DNA of 64,000 nt from Faecalispora jeddahensis (GTDB lineage: Bacteria > Bacillota > Clostridia > Oscillospirales > Acutalibacteraceae). The stretch is taken from the NCBI RefSeq assembly GCF_000577335.1, contig NZ_CBYL010000013.1, positions 1-64,000 of the forward strand. The letters run 5' to 3'. The position numbers and the translations under genes were made by a program. Shown here piece after piece: positions 16,525 through 24,827 of this stretch; the stretch's first letter is position 1, and every line of letters starts with the position of its first letter. Below the pieces are notes generated by a model that had not been told where the DNA came from, made no database searches, and saw only the letters and a program-made list of their open reading frames with translations.

Positions 16525-17868
16525 GTGAAAAAAACGGCACGAAAAGCGGCGGGGTTGCTTCTTACGGCAGTTTTGCTGCTGCCTGTAGGTTGCGCTGACC
16601 ATACTGCCGCGCCGCCGGACGAGAGTGCGGTGAGCAGTCTCCCTGAAACGACCGTAAAATTCTGGACCTACTGCACCACTCCGGAACGCGAGCAGGATTT
16701 CGTCCGCTTTCAGCAGATTTTAAAGGAGCGGCATCCCGAAATCACCCTGGATTACCTGGGCATTCCGGGGGATATCCCGACCTTTATGCAAAAGCTTGAT
16801 GTTGCGATCGCGTCGGATACCGCGCCGGATTTTACGGATTTTTATGATTCCAAATACATAAAGAGCGGTTTTTATGAACCGCTCGATGCTTTTTATGATC
16901 AGTGGAGCGAAAAGGAGTCGCTGAGTGCCGACGCCATTCTTCAGGCGCGCGCCTATGACCCAAAGCAGCAGCGCCTGTATACGCTTCCGTTTTCGATGCA
17001 GCCGTGGGGCATGTGGGTTCGCACCGATCTTCTGCAGTCGGCGGGGATGGGCGTTCCGCAGACATGGGACGACTTTTTTACTGCAGTGCAGAAGCTGACC
17101 AACCGCGAAAACGATCAATATGGCATTGCGCTGCGCGGCGGCCCGGGCAGCAGCAATACGCTCGAAGCCCTGATGTACGCTTACTCGGGGCTTACCGATT
17201 ATTTTGACAAAAACGGCAGGTGTACCATCAACTCATCCAAGCATGTGGAGTTTGTCGAGCGGTACCTGGGCCTTTATAACCGCTATTCCGCGCAGGATGA
17301 TCTGGTCAAGGGCTGGACGCAGCTGACGGCTTCCTTTCAGGCGGGCAAAGCGGGCATCATCTTTCATAATTTCGGTTCAGGCACATCGATCGCCACCGCC
17401 TTTTACGGGGATCAGTCGCGGTATCAGGCGGCGGAGCTGCCCCGTACAGCCGACGGCAGCGCCCAGATGCGGTTTGTAATGATGCGCTCTGTCAGCATGA
17501 ATTCCAAATCCGATGTCAAAGAGGCTGCCTTTCAGGCCATGACGGTCTACTGCAGCGCCGCGGTGCAGATTCCGCGCTGCAAAACACAGGGGGAGGTTCC
17601 GGTGGTGGCCGGCGCGGCGTCAAGCCCCGATTATCTCGACGATAATCACCCGTACCTGCGGCTGGCTGAGCAGATGGTATCGGGCAAAGACGGCTCTGTG
17701 CAGATTCAGGTGCCGGTCTATCTGCCGCAGTATACCGAGATTCAGTCAGAGGTGGAACCGATGATTCAAAAGGTGATGGCGGGCAGCATGTCGGCGAAAG
17801 ACCTGCTCGATCAATGGGCCAAACTGCTGGAGGCCGCCAAAAAGCAGTTTGACAGTACACAGGGATAA
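16525..17868 (+). CDS. Extracellular solute-binding lipoprotein linked to YesMN
   Basis: This 447-residue protein starts at GTG 16525, after AGGGGG. Its signal peptide KKTARKAAGLLLTAVLLLPVGC ends in a lipobox cysteine. The mature part is a family 1 solute-binding fold (VKFWTYCTTPEREQDFVRFQQILKERHPEI near the start). It differs from the protein at 6838 and has no permease beside it. It lies 36 bp ahead of a sensor kinase and response regulator in the same direction. It may feed the same transporter or act as a ligand-presenting partner of the kinase, as shown for XylFII-LytS-type systems; the latter is inference. Confidence 0.85.
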   Translation: MKKTARKAAGLLLTAVLLLPVGCADHTAAPPDESAVSSLPETTVKFWTYCTTPEREQDFVRFQQILKERHPEITLDYLGIPGDIPTFMQKLDVAIASDTAPDFTDFYDSKYIKSGFYEPLDAFYDQWSEKESLSADAILQARAYDPKQQRLYTLPFSMQPWGMWVRTDLLQSAGMGVPQTWDDFFTAVQKLTNRENDQYGIALRGGPGSSNTLEALMYAYSGLTDYFDKNGRCTINSSKHVEFVERYLGLYNRYSAQDDLVKGWTQLTASFQAGKAGIIFHNFGSGTSIATAFYGDQSRYQAAELPRTADGSAQMRFVMMRSVSMNSKSDVKEAAFQAMTVYCSAAVQIPRCKTQGEVPVVAGAASSPDYLDDNHPYLRLAEQMVSGKDGSVQIQVPVYLPQYTEIQSEVEPMIQKVMAGSMSAKDLLDQWAKLLEAAKKQFDSTQG

Positions 17869-17904
17869 CAACGCTTTCCGATTTTCGTGAAGGAGCGCGG
17901 GGTC

Positions 17905-19686
17905 TTGAAAAAAGTATTTCAAAAGCCGATCAAAAAGCAGATCATGCTCCTTTTTCTTCCGGTGGTGATTGCCGCGGTGCTGATCATCGGATTATTCGCG
18001 TATTTCTTTGAAACGAACAATATCAAAAAGAATGCCTCTTTTCTCACGCAGAGCATGGTGAGCCAGATCTCGATTCTGCTCAACGACAAAATGATGACCG
18101 CCTTTACGCAGATGATCAATCTGTCGGGCAGTCCGGCGGTCAACACTCTTTTGCTCAGCGAGAGCTCTTCAGAAGAGGACTTCAGCAGTCTGATGACCTG
18201 CTACAGCAGCATGGAAGAGATTTACCGCAATTATGACCAGATGATCGATTCGCTGTATTTCTGTAACAACCGCGGGATCGAGGTCAAATATTTTGTCAGC
18301 GATGTGCCAAAGCACATCGGTCTTTCGCTGACCCAGTGGATGAAAAAATACAACACCTCGCCGCACGGGGTGTACTGGCTGAATGACCACCGGGACGACG
18401 TGTTCCAGACAACGACGCCGCATAAGGTGATTTCCGTGTTTCGGATCATCGGTTCGCCGCAGTCCGCCTCCAGCGGGATCATCCTCTTTAATTTAAACAG
18501 CAGCTATTTTTCCGGGATTCTCGATAACGTCCATGTGTCTGAAAACGGATACATGATGCTGATCAGCAGGGACGGTACGCTGCAGTCCGCCGCAATGCAG
18601 AACCGGTATTGCCTGACGCTTTCCGCCGTGGAGAAGCTTAAAGAGCATTTCGGCTCCAGCGGCAGCACCGTGCTGCGCAGCGTGACAAATCAGCGAATGA
18701 TCGTCACTTACCAGAGCATCGAGGCCAACGGCTGGATCGTCGCGGCCGTCATGCCGGAAAGCGACCTGCTGAGCAGCGCGGGGGAATTCAAATACATATT
18801 GCTGGTGCTGATGCTGGCGCTGACGCTGCTCGTCATCTTTCTTTCGAACCTGCTGGCCAAGAGCATTTCCAAACCGATCGAGTACCTTTCCGATCAGGTG
18901 ATCAAGTTTGATAATGGGGATATGAACGTCAGCTTTCAGGTGGATGCCGGCAACGAGATCGGTGTTCTGGCACACGGTCTCTCTTATTTGAAAATCGCCG
19001 TCACAGAGCTTCTGGCGCAGGTGCGCCGTGAGCAGGAGCAGAAAACCAAAATGCAGCTGCTGGCGCTCCAGGAGCAGATCAAGCCGCATTTTCTGTACAA
19101 TACCATCGGCTCCATCCGCCAGCTGGTCAATATGAGAAACAATCATATGGCAAGCGATATGTGCGTAGAGCTGGCCCGTTTTTACCGGCTGGGCATCAGC
19201 GGCGGCAAAGAGATCGTCACGGTCAGAGAAGAGCTGGAGCATGTGGCAAGCTATCTGGAAATTCAGAAAATGCGCTACGGCGACGACTTTGAATATGTCA
19301 TTGATGTCAAGGAAGAGCTTTTGTCCATCCAGATTCTCAAGCTGAGCCTGCAGCCGCTCGTGGAGAACGCCATTTACCACGGGATCAAAACAAAAGACGG
19401 CATCGGGATGATTCTGGTCAGTGGGGAGAAGCAGGAGGACCGTGTGATTCTGACCGTGTACGACGACGGTGTGGGCATGGACAGCGAAAAGCTCGAAGAC
19501 CTGCGCGGCACGCTGAAGCTGCCGCCCGAAGTAAATCATACCAAATATTTTGGCCTGCGGAATGTCAATACCCGTTTAAGGCTATACTTTGGGGAGCAGT
19601 CCGGAATTGTATTCGAAAGTGTTCAGGGAGTTTATACCCAGGCGAGCATTGTGATTCCGCTTGCCGGCTCGGGGGAGGGGGAATGA
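17905..19686 (+). CDS. YesM-type sensor histidine kinase
   Basis: This kinase (593 residues from TTG 17905, eight bases after GGAG; GTG 17887 is an alternative) has a transmembrane segment near the N-terminus, a large extracellular sensor region, a second membrane helix (LLVLMLALTLLVIFLSNLLA), a HAMP region and the LytS/YesM core. The phosphorylated His lies in EQIKPHFLYNTIGSIRQL (HisK internal region). The ATP domain shows LQPLVENAIYHG and DDGVGM. It phosphorylates the regulator encoded six bases downstream. Systems of this kind respond to extracellular carbohydrates. Confidence 0.92.
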   Translation: MKKVFQKPIKKQIMLLFLPVVIAAVLIIGLFAYFFETNNIKKNASFLTQSMVSQISILLNDKMMTAFTQMINLSGSPAVNTLLLSESSSEEDFSSLMTCYSSMEEIYRNYDQMIDSLYFCNNRGIEVKYFVSDVPKHIGLSLTQWMKKYNTSPHGVYWLNDHRDDVFQTTTPHKVISVFRIIGSPQSASSGIILFNLNSSYFSGILDNVHVSENGYMMLISRDGTLQSAAMQNRYCLTLSAVEKLKEHFGSSGSTVLRSVTNQRMIVTYQSIEANGWIVAAVMPESDLLSSAGEFKYILLVLMLALTLLVIFLSNLLAKSISKPIEYLSDQVIKFDNGDMNVSFQVDAGNEIGVLAHGLSYLKIAVTELLAQVRREQEQKTKMQLLALQEQIKPHFLYNTIGSIRQLVNMRNNHMASDMCVELARFYRLGISGGKEIVTVREELEHVASYLEIQKMRYGDDFEYVIDVKEELLSIQILKLSLQPLVENAIYHGIKTKDGIGMILVSGEKQEDRVILTVYDDGVGMDSEKLEDLRGTLKLPPEVNHTKYFGLRNVNTRLRLYFGEQSGIVFESVQGVYTQASIVIPLAGSGEGE

Positions 19687-19692
19687 GTTTTC

Positions 19693-20970
19693 GTGCATAA
19701 GCTGTTGATTGTTGATGACGACCAGATCATCCGGGCCGGGATGAAGCAGAATATCAACTGGGAGGAAAACGGCATCGAAGTGGTGGGAACCGCCAGCAAC
19801 GGGAGGGAATGCCTCGAGATGATCCCGAGCAGCCTGCCGGATATCATCCTCACCGATATCAAAATGCCCTTTATGGACGGCATAGAGCTGATGGAGGCGG
19901 TGTACCGGCTGTACCCGCACATCAAGGTCGTTCTGCTGACGGCGTACGGCGATTTTAAATACGCGCAGATGGCGCTGAACTATAAGGTCTGCCAGTACGT
20001 GATGAAATACGATCATAACTCTGAGGTTTTGGGCGCTGTGCTGAAAGCCGCCAAGGAATCCGACGACCAGAAGGATAACGTCGAGATTGTAAAGCGCGGA
20101 CGAAAGCTGCTGGAGAATAAATTCTTTTACGATCTGGTGGTCAATTTTCAAAATGACGACGAACTGGGGGAGCGCGCAAAGCGCCTGAATATCCGTTTTA
20201 TCAGCTCCATTTTTTGCGTCGTTTGTATCGATGTCGGCAAACGAAGTGAACGGGAGGCGGAGATTCTGCTGTGGCAGAAAAAGCAGCTTTGCGAAAAGAT
20301 CGGGGAACTGCTGCAAAGCCGCCTGAGTCTGCCGAATGTGCAGGTATATTATTTTGTGGGCGATATTTACCTCAATCTGGTCGTCAACTTTGCGGAGCGG
20401 CTGTCTGAAAGCGAGCAGGAGGCATTCTTCGTTCAGCTCGAGCAGGCGTTTTCTCTGGTGAGAGAAACCCAGAGCGTAACGCTGTCCGCCGGGGCCGGTT
20501 CGCTGTACAAGGGGTATCCTAATATTTTAAAATCCTATACGGAAGCGACGCAGGCCCTGGAAATGAAAAGCATGCTGGAATCCCGCCTGCAGGAGGGGAA
20601 GAATCTCATCCGGTTCGAGGAGCTGAGAAACAGCAGCGTTTCGCATGCCGCTGTTCTGCGGCAGGTGTTGTCGTTTATGGATTCCAATTATCATCAGGAG
20701 GACCTTTCGCTGAACCGGATCGCCGAGGAGGTCCATCTGACGCCGAGCTATATCAGCACTCTGTTCAAAAAGTACCAGGGGGTCAATCTCAGTGATTACC
20801 TGATGGAGCTTCGCGTGAAAAAGGCGATGAGCCTGCTGGCGGAAACAGACCTGAAAACGTACGAAATATCCGAAAAGGTGGGGTACAGCAACCCGCAGTA
20901 TTTCAGCGTGGTTTTTAAACGAATCACCGGCTCTGCCCCGGGGGAATACCGCAAAATAAGCCGTGCCTGA
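19693..20970 (+). CDS. YesN-type response regulator, AraC family
   Basis: This 425-residue regulator has a receiver domain with acidic residues at LIVDDD and the phosphoacceptor Asp55 in LTDIKMPFMDG, a long linker region, and a C-terminal AraC double HTH (about residues 320-420: LSLNRIAEEVHLTPSYISTLFKKYQG and ISEKVGYSNPQYFSVVFKRITGSAPGEYRK). It starts at GTG 19693 and pairs with the kinase just upstream. Likely targets are the sugar transporter and catabolic genes of this cluster, not shown by any identified site. Confidence 0.93.
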   Translation: MHKLLIVDDDQIIRAGMKQNINWEENGIEVVGTASNGRECLEMIPSSLPDIILTDIKMPFMDGIELMEAVYRLYPHIKVVLLTAYGDFKYAQMALNYKVCQYVMKYDHNSEVLGAVLKAAKESDDQKDNVEIVKRGRKLLENKFFYDLVVNFQNDDELGERAKRLNIRFISSIFCVVCIDVGKRSEREAEILLWQKKQLCEKIGELLQSRLSLPNVQVYYFVGDIYLNLVVNFAERLSESEQEAFFVQLEQAFSLVRETQSVTLSAGAGSLYKGYPNILKSYTEATQALEMKSMLESRLQEGKNLIRFEELRNSSVSHAAVLRQVLSFMDSNYHQEDLSLNRIAEEVHLTPSYISTLFKKYQGVNLSDYLMELRVKKAMSLLAETDLKTYEISEKVGYSNPQYFSVVFKRITGSAPGEYRKISRA

Positions 20971-21093
20971 TGGGCGGGGTAATAGGGAAGCAACTTCGGA
21001 ATCCCAAAACCACGAGATAGACAGTCAATAGAAGGGTATGTTAAAATGATCCAGAAGTCAAAATGATTCGTTTTTATTGATTGAGGTGGTCTT

Positions 21094-21450
21094 GTGAAGT
21101 TACGAGAGGAATATACTTGCCCTTTGGAATTGACCCATGACATAACCAAAGGAAAATGGAAGCCCATGATTCTGTGGCAGCTGGGGAAGGGCAAAATGTC
21201 ATTATCGCAGCTTGAGCGCGATATCAAGGGGGTCAATCAGAAAATGCTGTTGGAGCAGCTAAAAGAGCTGCTGGATTTTGGAGTGATTGAAAAAGAATCT
21301 TTCGAGGGCTATCCTCTAAAAGTAGAATATTCATTGACGGAACGTGGGCACAAATTGTTAGAAGCGATCGTCATCATGCAGTCGATCGGGATCGACCTGA
21401 TGAAAGAGAACGGTATGTTTGACGTTCTCAAAGAACAGGGGTTTATTTGA
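21094..21450 (+). CDS. HxlR family winged-helix regulator
   Basis: This 118-residue HxlR-type protein has CPLELTHDITKGKWKPMILWQL, then QKMLLEQLKELLDFGVIEKESF and the wing YPLKVEYSLTERGHKL. The first cysteine at the domain start is the redox- or electrophile-sensing Cys known for this family. GTG 21094 follows GAGGTGG. It lies just upstream of a PNPOx-like gene in the same direction, a common pairing. Confidence 0.9.
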   Translation: MKLREEYTCPLELTHDITKGKWKPMILWQLGKGKMSLSQLERDIKGVNQKMLLEQLKELLDFGVIEKESFEGYPLKVEYSLTERGHKLLEAIVIMQSIGIDLMKENGMFDVLKEQGFI

Positions 21451-21528
21451 TGAAAAGGATACCCACAAAAAAGTGGGTCATTTACTTCGTCGTTGCATCA
21501 TGCTATGCTTGCAGCAGGAGGCGATAAA

Positions 21529-21951
21529 GTGTTAAGAGATGCGGAGAAAACAATAGGAAATCTGATTGACAAACAGAGCGTTTCTTTTATTAGTTCAGTG
21601 GATGAAAATGGATTCCCGAATACAAAGGCCATGCTTCCCCCGAGAAAAAGAGAGGGAATCCAAACCTTTTACTTTACAACAAACACTTCTTCGATGAGGG
21701 TGTCTCAGTATCGCTCTAATCCAAAAGCGTGCATCTATTTCTGCGATAAAAGGTTTTTCCGAGGGGTAATGCTGATCGGCACAGTTGAAGTGCTGGAGGA
21801 CGCCGCAAGTAAAGAAGTGATTTGGCAGGAAGACGACACGCAGTATTACTCTAAAGGTGTTACAGACCCGGACTATTGCGTCTTGAAATTCACGGCAAGT
21901 GCAGGTCGATATTATGCGAATTTTAAGTCTGACAGTTTCTCAATTGAATAA
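21529..21951 (+). CDS. Pyridoxamine 5'-phosphate oxidase-like flavoprotein
   Basis: This 140-residue split-barrel flavin-binding protein of the PNPOx-like/general stress protein 26 type has the strands VSFISSVDENGFPNTKAMLPP, TFYFTTNTSSMRVSQYRSNPKACIYFCD and GTVEVLED. Such proteins bind FMN, F420 or haem, and are rarely true PNPOx enzymes. GTG 21529 follows AGGAGG by seven bases; the longer frame from TTG 21493 lacks a ribosome site. It is probably controlled by the HxlR gene in front. Confidence 0.85.
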   Translation: MLRDAEKTIGNLIDKQSVSFISSVDENGFPNTKAMLPPRKREGIQTFYFTTNTSSMRVSQYRSNPKACIYFCDKRFFRGVMLIGTVEVLEDAASKEVIWQEDDTQYYSKGVTDPDYCVLKFTASAGRYYANFKSDSFSIE

Positions 21952-21975
21952 GAGTCACAAGATACTGAATACGCT

Positions 21976-23463
21976 TCATTCATGGCACGATTGGGGTTCC
22001 GATTGCGGTTCCGGTTCCAGTTCGAGTTCCGGTTCCAAATCTGTCCCCGATTTTTGATTCATTGCCAAAAACAGTGCGGGAATCACTGCGGCCACGGTAA
22101 AACCGATTGCCCACCAGAAAGAGACGTTGAACGCCCCGGCAACCGCCTGAAGATCGGAGCCGGCGCGGCCCGTCGTCTGCGGCTGGGCGACGGTCGCGAG
22201 AATGGCCGACCCGAAAGCCCCGCCGATGGTCTGAAAAATCCTTGTAGAGATGCTTGCGTGGGGAACCTGTTCTTTGGGGAGCCCAATATAAGCGGACATC
22301 ATAATTGCAATAAACAAACCGCCAAGCCCGGCCCCCCTGATCAACAGAGCAGCAGCCAGAAGAATCAAATTCGTATCCGTACCGGCAAAGGCAAACGGCA
22401 GCGTTCCGATTGCGACAGCGGCGAGGCTGAAAAGCACAATATTACGAGAGCCGTCGCGGTCGGCCGCTTTTCCGGCCCAGCTTCTGGTGAGCAGCATCCC
22501 GATTCCCTGCGGCAGCAGCCACAATCCGGCGGACAGGGCGCTTGCTCCGCGCACCTCCTGGTAATAGAGCGGCAGCATCAACATGGCCCCATTTGTGATG
22601 ATTCCGCTGAAAATCAGCAGGATATTGGAAGCCGTAAAATTCACGGATTGGAACAGCCGCACATTCAGGGCCGGTTCCCGTTTCGTATTCAGAGCATAGA
22701 TGATATACGATGCCATCAAAACCACGCCGAGCATCAGCGGAACATAGACGGCGCTGCTGCCGAAACCTCCATGCTTGGCGACCTGAGCAATGCCGTAGAT
22801 CAAAAGGGCAAACGCGGGGCAGAGCAAAAGCATACCGAATACATCGAGGGATGCTTTCTTTTCTGAGAGCTTATCGGCCGGGATTCCCCACCAGGCCAAC
22901 ACAATCGCTACGATGCAGATCGGAATATTGATCCAGAAGATGGCGCGCCAGCTCAGGCTGCTGACAATGATTCCCCCCAGCACCGGGCCAAGGATCGGCC
23001 CCAGAAGAGCGGGTATGCTGACAATCGCCATGATCCGCCCAAGATTGCGTCCCCCGGAAACCTGTACGAGCTCCGTTTGCAGGGTCGGCATCATCAGCCC
23101 GGCGCCGAGCCCCTGAATGACCCGGAAACCGATCATGCTTTCTATGTTCCAAGACAGCATAGAGCACACGGAGCCGACTAAAAAAAGCGCCAGCGAGAAG
23201 AGGTAGGATCGTTTGCCGCCAAATCGTTCGGTGGCCCATCCGGAAATCGGAACGGCCAGCCCCATCGCCAGAACGTATCCCGTCGTGATCCACTGTACCG
23301 TGGAAAGGGCTGTCTTCATATCGGCTGCAATGGTATGCAGGGCTACATTGACCATCGTTGAATCAAACAGCGGCGCAAGAGCGCCGACAACAAGAATAAT
23401 TGCAACCCGAAGCACCACTGGGTCGAGTTTTTCTTTTGCCGGCTTCACATTTGTTGTGTTCAT
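21976..23463 (-). CDS. MFS drug exporter, DHA2 (EmrB/QacA) family
   Basis: This 495-residue, 14-helix major facilitator has VALHTIAADMKTALSTVQWITTGYVLAMG followed by GWATERFGGKRSYLFSLALF (the G-x-x-x-D/E-R-x-G-x-K/R-R loop) and the drug-exporter motif C near PALLGPILGPVLGG. It expels toxic compounds using the proton gradient. The C-terminal tail is a low-complexity Glu/Pro/Gln stretch (LEPELELEPEPQSEPQ) encoded by GGTTCC-type hexamer repeats. It is divergent from the TetR gene at 23644 and has a matching operator 27 bp upstream of its start. Confidence 0.92.
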   Translation of the reverse strand: MNTTNVKPAKEKLDPVVLRVAIILVVGALAPLFDSTMVNVALHTIAADMKTALSTVQWITTGYVLAMGLAVPISGWATERFGGKRSYLFSLALFLVGSVCSMLSWNIESMIGFRVIQGLGAGLMMPTLQTELVQVSGGRNLGRIMAIVSIPALLGPILGPVLGGIIVSSLSWRAIFWINIPICIVAIVLAWWGIPADKLSEKKASLDVFGMLLLCPAFALLIYGIAQVAKHGGFGSSAVYVPLMLGVVLMASYIIYALNTKREPALNVRLFQSVNFTASNILLIFSGIITNGAMLMLPLYYQEVRGASALSAGLWLLPQGIGMLLTRSWAGKAADRDGSRNIVLFSLAAVAIGTLPFAFAGTDTNLILLAAALLIRGAGLGGLFIAIMMSAYIGLPKEQVPHASISTRIFQTIGGAFGSAILATVAQPQTTGRAGSDLQAVAGAFNVSFWWAIGFTVAAVIPALFLAMNQKSGTDLEPELELEPEPQSEPQSCHE

Positions 23464-23489
23464 GAGAAATCTCCTTTTCCTTCAACTAG

Positions 23490-23505
23490 GAAACAATTGC
23501 GTTTC
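23490..23505. promoter_or_regulatory. TetR operator site 1 (MFS side)
   Basis: GAAAC-N6-GTTTC, followed by TTA. It lies 27 bp upstream of the MFS start and has the same arms and spacing as site 2. Confidence 0.6.
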
Positions 23506-23566
23506 TTATATGAATATGATATGATAAATTCAAATCGAATTCAATGGGAATTCTCCATATAGAAAT

Positions 23567-23588
23567 AAGAAACTTTTTAGTTTCTTAT
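23567..23588. promoter_or_regulatory. TetR operator site 2
   Basis: TAAGAAAC-TTTTTA-GTTTCTTA has perfect 8-bp arms in the divergent MFS/TetR intergenic region. Its core GAAAC-N6-GTTTC equals site 1. Confidence 0.65.
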
Positions 23589-23643
23589 GGATGTTCCTAC
23601 AACAAAGATACATTGATTGTCGGGGCTCGGAGGGAGATAAAAG

Positions 23644-24255
23644 ATGGAAGAACGAAAGAAAGAGACGCGCCGCCGCGGCGAAGTTCTGGAAGAGGCGATC
23701 CTGCGTGCCGCGTGGGAAGAACTCGCGGAAAAAGACTATGTGCATCTGACAATGGAAAGCGTCGCGACGAGGGCGGGGACCAATAAGGCCGTTCTTTACC
23801 GCCGATGGGACAACAAGTCGGAGCTCGTGATGGCCGCCCTGCGCAAGCATTTGCCAAAAATTACGAATGAGGTTCCCAATACGGGCAGTCTGCGCGGCGA
23901 TGTATATGCCTTTCTTCATGCGCGTGTGGAACCGATGAGAACAATCAACGTGCAGGCGATCCGGGGGCTTATGATGGACCCACGGGTTTGGCGTACCATA
24001 GCCTCCTTTATGCCGCAAATTTTCCAGAAAAGATCGGAAAACAAGCTGACGGCGGCGATGATGACAATTATGAAAAACGCGGAACTCCGCGGAGAAATCA
24101 GCCTTGAAAAGCTGTCGCCCCGGGTCATCACATTGCCGCTGGACCTGCTGCAGTGTGAGCTGATCACAAAGCAGGAGCCCGTTTCCGACACAGCAATAAC
24201 GGAGATCGTGGACGATATTTTTATGCCGCTGATCCATGCGTCACAACAGCAATAA
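23644..24255 (+). CDS. TetR family repressor of the MFS exporter
   Basis: This 203-residue TetR-type regulator has the HTH VHLTMESVATRAGTNKAVLYRRWDNKSELVMAAL (about residues 35-68) and a helical ligand domain resembling TetR_C_11/16. It is divergently arranged with the DHA2 exporter gene and the two palindromes in between fit the usual repressor-exporter pair, with release on drug binding. ATG 23644 follows GGAGGGAGA. Confidence 0.92.
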   Translation: MEERKKETRRRGEVLEEAILRAAWEELAEKDYVHLTMESVATRAGTNKAVLYRRWDNKSELVMAALRKHLPKITNEVPNTGSLRGDVYAFLHARVEPMRTINVQAIRGLMMDPRVWRTIASFMPQIFQKRSENKLTAAMMTIMKNAELRGEISLEKLSPRVITLPLDLLQCELITKQEPVSDTAITEIVDDIFMPLIHASQQQ

Positions 24256-24827
24256 GGTACTAATCGGGGGCTGATGTGGTCAGCTCCTTTCGGGTGAGTT
24301 TGCTTGAAATTTCATCGTGACAAGAAAGACGGGTGCGCGGTCGCGGCATCCGTTTTTGTGTGATAGAGTTCCGCCCGTTGATGGTCAATCTCGTTTTATG
24401 CCTTCGGGTCACTTCCTCATAGGCCCTGCGCATTTGGGTACGGCTTGTTCGGTTTGCCGCCAAAGTTCGGCTGATTTTGAGAGGGAATGATTTTTCTGTG
24501 CCAAAACAGGCAGAAAGATTTCTATTCTGAACAAATTTTAAGCGTTTCGTGAAAAAAGGATAGTAAAATATTTCGGATTGATTTTGGTAAATATGTATGG
24601 TATGATTTTTTTAATTCAATCAGTGATTCGGCAATGAGGCCTCATTCACGGTGCACCCAGCACCGCGAATGAGGCCTTTCTTAGGTGGTTGGCCGGCGAT
24701 CATCCAAAATAGAATTGCTGTGATATAGTTCGGTGCACTTTCAAATCGGAGGATTCAAAATGGAATCTTCGCAGGTTTGGAGCGGCACGCCTACAACACA
24801 GTCCAATCATATTGAGGAGGAAAACGA
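24256..24827. other. Intergenic region without a convincing gene
   Basis: 572 bp between TetR and AmtB. A 67-codon minus-strand frame (24260-24463) has no recognisable family and no ribosome site. The only clear element is the hairpin at 24637-24677. The AmtB ribosome site GAGGAGG lies at about 24813. Confidence 0.5.
24637..24680 (+). terminator. Strong hairpin, probable terminator
   Basis: AGGCCTCATTCACGGTGC pairs with GCACCGCGAATGAGGCCT (17 of 18) around ACCCA, followed by TTTCTT. It lies 150 bp before amtB, so it may act as a leader attenuator or end an upstream transcript. Confidence 0.6.

Noticed and set aside
24260-24463. 67-codon basic minus-strand frame after the TetR gene
   Set aside because: No family, no ribosome site, unusual composition; probably chance.
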